DNA from: Orobanche coerulescens
Lineage: Eukaryota > Streptophyta > Magnoliopsida > Lamiales > Orobanchaceae
DNA length: 64,000 nucleotides
Direction: 5' to 3'
Assembly (NCBI GenBank): GCA_033398695.1
Contig: JAWKAU010000209.1
Coordinates: 1 to 64,000, forward strand
The notes beneath the pieces were generated by a model, which saw only the letters and a list, made by a program, of their open reading frames with translations, did not search any database and was not told the origin of the DNA. This document shows positions 56,679 through 64,000 of the stretch, piece by piece (within the stretch, counting starts at the first letter, position 1; every line of letters starts with the position of its first letter). Both the position numbers and the translations under genes were made by a program.

Positions 56679-57936
56679 AACTCCAAGTCATGAGTAGGAT
56701 AGTTCATATCATACGGCTTCAACTCTGATATGTAACAGCTATCGTCTTATCATGCTGCATCAGCACGTACCTGAGCCCTTGGCTTGTAGCGTCATTATAC
56801 ATAGCGAACCCCTCATTACCCTACAATAAGGCCAAATTTGGTGCCAATGTCAAAAGCCTCTTCAATTCCTCAAAACTCAGCTACCTCTCATCATTCCATT
56901 CTAACTTCTCTGTCTTCTGAAGTAGCTGTGTAAGTGGCTGAGTAAGTTTAGAGAACCCCTCGATAAACATATGATAGTACCCAGTGGACCCAAAAAGCTT
57001 CGAAACTCCTTCACATTTTTAGGCGGTGCTCAATCCAACACTGCCTAGATCTTCTGTGGGTCCATGCGAACCCCTTAGGACGACATCACATGGCCAAGGA
57101 ACGTAACCCCTCAACCATAATTGACGTTGCGAGAACTTCACATAAAGGTGTTGAGCTCTCAAAAATATCCAACACCTAAAGCAATTGTTGAAAATGCTCC
57201 TCCCCATCGTGAAAATAAATGAAATATCATCGATGAAGACGACTACAACACTTGTCGAGGTACTCGATAAATATCTTGTTCATTAGCTGCATAAACACCG
57301 CCGACACATTGATTAGCCCAAAAGGCATAACCACAAACTCATAGTATCGTATCGCATCCGAACGGATATCTTCGGAACGTCGGACGCCATCACTCGAAGC
57401 TGATATTATCCCAATCTCAAACCAATCTTCGAGAATAGATAGCACCGTACAACAGATCGAACAAATCATCTATACATGGCAAGAGATATTTGTTCTTAAT
57501 AGTCACTTTATTTAGCCTGCGGTATCGATGCATAAACATAGTGAACCATCCTTCTTCCTTATAAATAAGACCAGCGCACCCCAAGGTGAAGCGCTAGGTC
57601 TAATATATCCTTTATCTAGCAGTTATGCCAGCTGACTCTTCAACTCCCTCATTTCTGATGGAGCCATGTGATCTGACACCTTAGAAATTAGAGCCGCATT
57701 CGGCTCTAAATCAATATCAGACTCAACCTCACATTCCGGCGGTAACCACGTCAACTCGTCATTAAAGAGGTACGGATATTCATTAACGACCAGAATAGAT
57801 GAAAGTTCAACTCAACTCTCATCAATATTCATAGCATAGCACCAATAGCCTGCGTAGCCTTATTCAAGAGCCTCACAACCTTCATGATGTTGATGATCAA
57901 CTTTTGCTTCCCCGACTTGCGACCCGAGATTCTATA
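56679..57936 (-). pseudogene. Ty3-type RT/RNase H fragment, decayed (K)
   Basis: Minus strand, RT before RNase H. From high to low coordinates: an LDPECGFG/KVSDHMAP-type linker region (57650-57780); a [14 protein letters not shown] and GAVLSILE region (57420-57520, shifted); [20 protein letters not shown] (57290-57360); LRAQHLYVKFSQRQLWLRG (57100-57170); then a GFSKLTQPLTQLL-like block (56900-56970) and an RNase H start that ends at 56679. The IDD motif region is scrambled ([11 protein letters not shown]). It has numerous stops and frame changes and is flanked by unrelated sequence on both sides. Confidence 0.8.
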
Positions 57937-58243
57937 TGGGATAACCATAAGAATAAATTAGACGAGAAAACAATAAAAAGACACTATATAGGAGAACCAT
58001 AAGATAATATTAAAATGTAGAACAATAAGAAGGTGTTGCACGAGAAAATCATGAGAATATTCAAACCCATGAAATCCTTAAGAAAATGCCACATGTTAGG
58101 ATCATAAGTAGATGTTACATGGGAGAACCATAGAAGATGCTAGACAGAAAAATCATAAGAAGAGGCTACATGTGCGAACCATGCATAAAAAAAGGATACA
58201 TAAGAGAACCACACTAATATGCTAAATAGAAGACCATAAGAAG
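57937..58243. repeat. Degenerate 26-bp minisatellite
   Basis: Ten or so imperfect units of roughly ACCATAAGAAGATGCTACATG followed by GGAGA, ending where LTR H begins. No ORF of note. Confidence 0.75.
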
Positions 58244-59604
58244 TGTAACACCCCCGTGATATACGGAGATATTACAGCGCTGTAGATCTTTTTTGGAGAA
58301 CCTACCAGGCTTAGACCAACATATCATTAAAAATTAACAAACCACAACATTCACTTTCTTAAAAACAAACCAACTTCAAACACAACGTACATTACAAAAC
58401 CAAACAACACATCATCCCGTAGGATCACAACTGATACAACAGCTCACAACTGATACACCAACATCATTACCAATAAATAACGACACGATATACGTCACAT
58501 GACAGTACCTGCGCGAGTACAAAACCAAAATACCACACTGACCACGACAAGATGTCCACAGACTCAACATAACATATGATATCAATGCTGCCCACCAAGC
58601 TCGTGTCGCCCACTGGACCTGTACCTGAATACACAACAAGTATATCCATCCCCGAATGGGTCAGCAAGAAGCCGGTGCAAGTACAATGATTCTAGAATAT
58701 ATATATACAACAAGTGAATAAACCACAAAAATCACAGTGCCATCACAGATATTCCGGAATACCATACCACAATCATCATCGCAAAAATAACAACGGGGGC
58801 TATACTGCATTGTACCTCACGCGAGATACATACCACTCCCCAGAGAGTCCTCGTCAGGCCCACTCTGGTTGTATAACCCTGTCAAGTGAAACGCAGAAGC
58901 CTCGGTCTACAGAACCCAGGGGACCCTCACTGATTTTACTTGACACATGACCAGAAGTCGCACTTTTAGAAATCATCACTTTATTTCATACATGGCACAA
59001 ATCACATTTTCTGAAATTACGACTTTTCATAAAAATCATATTTTTCACATATTCACACGAAGTACATTAAACACAACCAAAGTACTTGCCTCGATTGGAA
59101 ATGACACAATAATAACGAACGGAAAGACGTACGGTCCGAACTCCTTCAACAATTCGATCCTAGTACAACAAAATACCGAAACAAATACCACACCATGAAA
59201 ATGGAAGGATTTACCCTAAGTTTTACCCTTATGGACATTTAATCAAACACTATGAAGACAACATGGTTCGAATTTGAACTACAGAAGAAAACTTGGAATT
59301 TAATCCATAAACTTCAGGGAAAAATGAAGGATTATGATTACAACATCATAATCTAGCATAAATCAGAGCTAAGATGGATTAGGATTGAAGATCTTAACAA
59401 AAGCCCCAAAATATGAAGAACTAGGATTCGAACGAATTTTACCTTGATCCCAACGGAACTTGAGTGGAGGATGATGTTAGACACGAATCAAACTTCCCAA
59501 AATGATGCACAATGATGCTCCTGATCAAAGTTATCAATTTCTACCGAAGAATCGCGAAGGAGGAAGAAAAAGGGAAAGAATGGTGTTAAGACCCATCACT
59601 CGAC

Positions 59605-59614
59605 CTTAAATAGC
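59605..59614 (-). promoter_or_regulatory. TATA-like box, LTR H
   Basis: The minus strand reads CTATTTAAGG directly downstream of the palindrome array. Confidence 0.65.
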
Positions 59615-59623
59615 CGAGCACAT

Positions 59624-59940
59624 TACGGCCGTAACCGGCAGGGCCTTACGGCCGGAACGGGTCCTATCGAGCTACTGCCCAAAATGCCAGGACGCATTAC
59701 GGCCGCAACTCGGTCAGGAATTACGGCCGTAATACTCATCACCTTACGCCGTACTTGGCCTCTCCCTTACGGGCGTAACCAGCATCTCTCTTACGGCCGT
59801 AACGAGTCCTGCCGGGCTACTGCCCAAAATGTGCGGTTGCATTGTGGCTATAACCAGCAATGCTTTATAGCCGTAACAAGCAATCCCTTTCGGCCGTAAC
59901 ACCCTCTTACGGTGGTAACTCGGCATTCTTACAGCCGTAG
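59624..59940. repeat. Palindrome array TTACGGCCGTAA in LTR H
   Basis: About thirteen copies or variants (TTACGGCCGTAA, TTACGGCCGCAA, TTACGGGCGTAA, TTATAGCCGTAA and others), 21-26 bp between neighbours within runs such as 59697-59800. Confidence 0.92.
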
Positions 59941-60117
59941 CCCTCATGTCACCAATCCGACAGTCCGACCAGAATGAACACATTTCGATAATCACAAAAC
60001 TCGACAATTACCAACCATGAACATTCCAATATCAATCATCAATACACCCGTCTCCAAATAACCACATTACAATAAGATACATCCATAATAACACACATAA
60101 AATACACGGATATTACA

Positions 60118-60133
60118 CCCTTACCCCCTAAAA
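60118..60133 (-). other. Polypurine tract of element H
   Basis: The minus strand reads TTTTAGGGGGTAAGGG directly before the LTR start. Confidence 0.85.
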
Positions 60134-60152
60134 TGAAGTTTCGCCCCGAAAC

Positions 60153-62330
60153 TTAAGATTCGAAAAGTTCAGGGTATCGGGCACACATGCTATCTCCGGT
60201 TTCCCACGTGGCTTCCTCAATTCCATGTTTAGACCATTGGACCATTACTAATGGAATCGTTTTCCGTCGCAATTGTTTCACTCGTCGCTCTAATATGGCT
60301 ACCGGTTGCTCTTCATATATAACATCATCATTAACTTCAATCTCCTGATAATCAATAACATCGCTGGGATCAGGAACATACTTACGCAGTTGTGAAATAT
60401 GAAACACGTTGTGAACATGACTAAGCGTCAGAGGTAACGCTATTCGATAAGCCATATTGCCTACTTTGTCCAGGATCTCGAAAGGACCAATATAACGAGG
60501 ACTAAGCTTCCATTTCTTACCAAAACCGAAGGACTCCACGAGTCGGCGCTACCTTCAACAGCATATGATATCCTGCCTGAAATTCTAATGGTCAACGTCG
60601 AACATCGGCATATGACTTTTGTCGACTCTGGGCGGTCAATAACCTTTGTCGAATAACAGCAACCTTCTCCCTCGTTTGAATTAACAAATCTATCTCTAAT
60701 CCAAGTAATGCATACGGTTCATCCCAACAAAGTGGTGATCTACACTGTCTTCCATATAGTACTTCAAATGGAGCCATACCAATTGAACTGTGCCAACTGT
60801 TATTATACGGGAACTCAATTAATGGTAAATGAATCTCCCAATCATCTTTCCAATCTAACGCACAAGCTCTCAACATGTCTTACACAGTCTGGATAGTTCT
60901 CTCCGATTATCTATCCGTCCGTGGATGATACGCGGTACTAAAATTCAATTCAGTACCAAGTGCTCTATGTACCGCTTGCCAGAAATGCGAGACAAATCGA
61001 CCATCGTGATCCGAAACAATACTCTTTGGGGTACCATGTAATCTCACAATTTCTGCAATGAACAACTGAGCCAATCTCTCTGGTCCCCAAGTATCTCTAA
61101 TGCCCAGAAAATGCGCTGATTTGGTTAATCGATCAACGATTACCCAAATCATATTCATCCTAGTTCGCGTCCTTGGCATTCTCACAATAAAATCCATCGC
61201 GATATCTTCCCACTTCCATTCTGGAATTGGTAATGGTTGCAACTTCCCGGTAGGTCTTTGATGTTCAGCTTTAACTTGCTGACAAGTTAAACATCTCGAC
61301 ACGAACTTCGTTACATCTTTCTTCATGTTCAGCCACCAAAAATTCTTCTTCAAATCTTTATACATTTTACTCGTACCTGGGTGAATTGAGTACGGAGTAG
61401 AATGTGCTTCATTCAAAATCATTTGCTTAAGATCATCCTGATTCGGTACACAAATCCTGCCTTGAAATCGAAGAACACCATCTACGTATATCATGAATCC
61501 AGGTACCTTTCCTTTAACAACATCTTCTCGAAGCTATACAAACAAAGGATCATCTAACTATTTGGACTTAATGTCCTCAATAACGGAGGATGTGACCTTA
61601 AGGAAACGTAATTGTCCTTGAGTTACTTGAGGGCAAATTTCAATCTCCAAATCAAATAACTCTCGACTGAGCTTCGATTGAATGGTAAGTAATTACAATC
61701 TCTGCAACACGATTGACTTGCGGCTCAAAGCATCGGCAACGACATTCACTTTACCTGGATGTTAAAGAATGTTAAGATCATAATCTTTAATCAATTCCAA
61801 CCATCGCCGCTGGTGCATATTTATCTCCTTCTGAGTAAAAATATATTTCAAACTCTTATGATCTGTATACACTCGACAAGAAGAACCATATAAATAGTGT
61901 CTCTAAATCTTCAAAGCAAACACCACAACGGCTAACTCAAGATCATGGGTAGGATAATTGATCTCATATTGTTTCAACTGTCGAGACACATACGTAATTA
62001 CCCTGTCATTTTTCATCAATACGCATCCCAACCCTTGTTTAGAAGCATCACTATAAATAACAAATCCCTCTGTTCCCTGCGGTAAGGCTAAAACTGGTGA
62101 TGTAGTCAACCGCTTATTCAACTCATCAAAACTCTTCTGACACTCGTCACTCCACCCAAACTTCTGAGTTTTCTGTAATAGCTGAGTGAGGGGTCGAGCA
62201 ATTTTAGAAAAACCCTCGACAAAACAACGGTAATAACTAGCTAATCCCAGAAAACTACGAACTTCCTTGACATTCCGCGGGGGTTCCCAAGCTAAAATAG
62301 TTTCAACCTTTTGAGGGTCTTGACACGTCT
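60153..62330 (-). pseudogene. Element H pol: RT end, RNase H, integrase, chromodomain-like tail
   Basis: Minus strand. 62367-61903 carries the RT end and RNase [57 protein letters not shown] (catalytic Asp) and [20 protein letters not shown]; RNase H ends near 61720 (VVADALSRKS). Integrase 61494-60907 has SIHPGTSKMYKDLKKNFWW, SRCLTCQQVKAEHQRPTG, WEDIAMDFIV, IVSDHDGRFVSHFWQAVHRA and FSTAYHPRTDR, followed by a stop and SERTIQT. 60876-60592 gives DDWEIHLPLIEFPYNNSW and [15 protein letters not shown]. 60539-60153 ends with the chromodomain-like ILERRVKQLRRKTIPLVMV and GIEEATWETGD. A few stops only, so it is better preserved than A in reading frame. It is truncated at about 62330 within RT, so gag and the RT core are missing. 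Confidence 0.9.
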
Positions 62331-62372
62331 TTAGTGTAACTATCGCAAGTGCACGATACCGTATCAAGTTTT

Positions 62373-62390
62373 TAGCGCCGTTGCCGGGGA
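62373..62390 (+). other. Primer binding site-like sequence (tRNA-Asp)
   Basis: TAGCGCCGTTGCCGGGGA equals the expected TGGCGCCGTTGCCGGGGA, complementary to the plant tRNA-Asp 3' end, with one change (TGG to TAG). Confidence 0.75.
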
Positions 62391-62599
62391 AGTATAAGTG
62401 TTATTTTTGAAATCTTACATTGTAAACTATTTTTATAGATACTATTTCTCGACGTTGTAACTTAGTACTAAATTGTGTTTGTTCGGTCAAGTGGCGGATA
62501 ATGGTACTCCGTGACTATTAAAGTCGGAATTTTCAGTTTCCCACAACAATTGATATTTGTAGATATTTTCTCCATTTATTTTCATTTTATTTTTTTATC

Positions 62600-63198
62600 A
62601 TGGAAGAAACTTTGAATAAAATTGAAAAAAGATTTCCCTTTCTGAGCAAAAATGTCATTTTAAAAATTTACAAGACAAGATTTGAAAGGATGAGGTTGCT
62701 TATGAATAAAAGCATACCTTTTGACATTAGATTCATAATTGAGGCCAAAGTAAGAATAGCAGGTGAATTCACTGAAATACCTACCAAATTTTTACCAGGT
62801 CTAGGAAAAAGTTCATATGCCAAGAAACGATGAGCAAAGATAATAGCCGTTTGCTATAAATGTGCTAGATGGAACTGTAATTTAAAATGTCGATCTTTAA
62901 GAATTCCATCTACAAACAGAGAAGATAAAATTCAGTTCATTAAAGATGGTCTGAATAAAGAGAATTTAGATAATGTCGAAATTTCTCTTGACACGCATTC
63001 TAGTGGACTCATACATTACAGAATTTGATGTTTGTGGAATAAATTCAAACCAGAATATGAACAACGTCTTGGGAATCTGACGTTAAAAGACCCTATTTGC
63101 CAATTTGTAAGAAAATTGGATGGGAAGCTTCTCCCCGACTCAAAGAAGGCGTTTAGGCCGTTTCTGAACGTAAAATTAGAGGAAGATGTGAGCCACAT
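62600..63198 (+). pseudogene. Unrecognised ORF with a cysteine cluster
   Basis: One reading frame runs from Met at 62600 to the junction at 63198 with only two stops (62831 and 63027). The product would be about 199 residues and basic. The first 77 residues (MEETLNKIEKRFPFLSKNVI onward) are Lys/Phe/Ile-rich. After the first stop comes CYKCARWNCNLKCRSL, a C-x2-C-x4-C-x3-C cluster that could bind zinc, then DTHSSGLIHYRI, a stop, and CLWNKFKPEYEQRLGNLTLK with DPICQFVRKLDGKLLPDSKK. It is not a CCHC knuckle and I do not recognise the family. Its position just after the primer site would suit an extra 5' ORF like those reported in some Tat/Ogre-type elements, but that is a guess. The long conserved frame suggests it was once a real gene. 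Confidence 0.5.
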
Positions 63199-63349
63199 GT
63201 AATACCCGAGATTTCTGATGTGTATTTGAACCTTGTGATATTGTGTTTGTTGCATTTTGATCTGAGTATTATTCTCCGTATTTCATGATCCAGTGTTGTT
63301 GAGCGCATGATTGCATGAATGTGTTCTAAGTGGTGATTTTTGCACATGT

Positions 63350-63655
63350 AGCACACGCTATCGACTTAGCGTAGAGTACGCTAAATTGGGTTCGTAGCGC
63401 ACGTTATGTATGAACCTTAGCGCATGCTATACGTAGTCAACATGATTAAGACAGGGTGGTAGGTGAGATTAGCCGCGGATCTTTGTCGAATCATGTCGGG
63501 ATGAACCTGGACGGCTTTCGGGAAAAGCCGAGTCAATGCGGTAGCGCACGCTACTAATATGAGGATAGCGCATGCTAAATGTTGAGTACAGTGAGGTCAG
63601 TAAGCTTGGTATGGCCATTAGCGCACACTATGGATATGGACTAGCGCGCGCTAAT
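63350..63655. repeat. Palindrome array in LTR M
   Basis: TAGCACACGCTA, TTAGCGTAGAGTACGCTAA (arms spread apart), TAGCGCACGTTA, TTAGCGCATGCTA, TAGCGCACGCTA, TAGCGCATGCTAA, TTAGCGCACACTA and TAGCGCGCGCTAA. The CA-centred form is the reverse complement of the TG-centred one in family B, consistent with the opposite orientation of this LTR. Confidence 0.88.
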
Positions 63656-63664
63656 GACCATTTT

Positions 63665-63674
63665 CTATATATAG
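63665..63674 (+). promoter_or_regulatory. TATA box, LTR M
   Basis: CTATATATAG, ten bases after the last palindrome. Confidence 0.8.
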
Positions 63675-64000
63675 GACAGCACCCTTTTTCATCTTTCAGG
63701 CTTTTTCACTTCCCAAATCCGAATTCTTAGACTTAGAGAGTTACTACCTCCATCCTCAACCTCTTATATCATCATCCTAGCACGAGTTTGAAGATTGTAG
63801 ATCATTGGAGATTGGTGTTCAAGCGCTCGGCGTTGGATTTCTTCAAGTTCCTCCTTGTTCTTCACTACTTTGAGGTAGTTGATTCTTCACCAATTTAAGT
63901 AGTATTCTGAAGGATGTTTTGATCATGATTTGGGATTATCTAGTCAGTTAAATTCATACATAGTCGAACATCATGTGTTAGAAGGATATTTTCGATGTTT

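Larger units (their letters stand above)
58244..60117 (-). mobile_element. LTR of element H (3' LTR, minus strand)
   Basis: 1874 bases, minus-strand TGTAATATCCGTG to CGGGGGTGTTACA. U3 holds the TTACGGCCGTAA array (59624-59940) upstream of a TATA-like box at 59605-59614. Downstream on the minus strand is a leader and a repeat-rich segment (58840-58950). The ORFs inside are not genes. Confidence 0.9.
62331..63198 (+). mobile_element. Fragment L: 5' internal region of an unidentified LTR element
   Basis: Starts beside the broken H pol with TATCGCAAGTGCACGATACC and a site matching the 3' end of tRNA-Asp. It then runs through an AT-rich leader into an ORF region and is cut at 63199 by LTR M. The primer-site type suggests an Athila/Tat-like Ty3 lineage, but no gag or pol is present to confirm that. 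Confidence 0.55.
63199..64000 (+). mobile_element. LTR M, U3 and start of R (plus strand, runs off the window)
   Basis: Starts TGTAATACCCGAG, like family B (TGTAATACCCGAA), but with distinct sequence. It has palindromes at 63350-63655, a TATA box at 63665-63674, a pyrimidine-rich leader, and a donor-like TTTGAG|GTAGTT at about 63874. No gene in the visible part. Confidence 0.8.

Noticed and set aside
62331..63198. Possible endogenous pararetrovirus fragment
   Set aside because: No movement-protein, coat or RT motif is seen, and the primer-like site matches tRNA-Asp rather than the tRNA-Met site used by caulimovirids.

Overview
This window is transposable-element DNA from a flowering plant, probably a eudicot. 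The evidence is the set of lineages present: Ty3/gypsy elements of the Tekay/Del chromovirus type with initiator-tRNA-Met primer sites, Ty1/copia elements, an L1-type LINE with a C-terminal RNase H, a BED-finger hAT transposase, and a hAT-type non-autonomous element. I see no convincing host protein-coding gene, tRNA or rRNA. The density of nested insertions suggests pericentromeric or other heavily methylated heterochromatin.

Layout, left to right. 1-309 is the tail of a + strand LTR. 310-16384 is a minus-strand non-autonomous element (called B') with LTRs of about 3.8 kb and a 2.3-kb internal region without pol. It is split by a complete + strand Tekay-like element A (3642-12952) flanked by a 5-bp duplication, ACATG. 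16385-17133 is a + strand LTR tail (E). 17134-20023 is a + strand LTR piece of family D, itself carrying a 608-bp hAT-type MITE with an 8-bp duplication. 20024-23106 is the 3' half of a copia element (F) with its LTR. 23202-30242 is a complete minus-strand gag-only element (D) with a TTTAT duplication; its left LTR carries a LINE tail with poly(A) and a 16-bp duplication. 30581-49637 is the most striking object: four LTRs of about 4.4-4.5 kb alternating with three internal regions of 379-388 bp (family B), all between one GTTGG duplication. These insertions sit inside another copia-like LTR (fragments 23107-23201, 30243-30580 and 49638-50182), which in turn breaks a hAT transposon (50183-53320, minus strand). 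53321-64000 is an older mosaic: LTR G, a decayed integrase (I), a copia LTR (J), a decayed pol (K), a minisatellite, a Tekay-like element H with LTR and partial pol, a fragment L with an unrecognised cysteine-containing ORF, and the start of LTR M.

The feature most worth pursuing runs through nearly all these LTRs. Just upstream of the TATA box lies an array of short CpG-rich palindromes spaced about 21-24 bp apart. The palindrome differs by family (TTAGCG-NN-CGCTAA in B, B', G and M; TTACGGCCGTAA in H; CCGTGTCG-TC-CGACACGG in A; TAACGTACGCTA in copia J) but the architecture is the same. Downstream of the TATA box, the long LTRs of A and B also carry short islands bounded by splice-site-like sequences, including an AG|GCAAGT donor, which could form a spliced leader.

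A caution on quality: copies of the same repeat differ by clustered small errors centred on CAG, CTG and CCGG contexts. This is the pattern expected of long-read miscalls at CHG-methylated cytosines in unpolished repeats, so many frameshifts, particularly in A, may be artefacts. All alignments here were made by eye.
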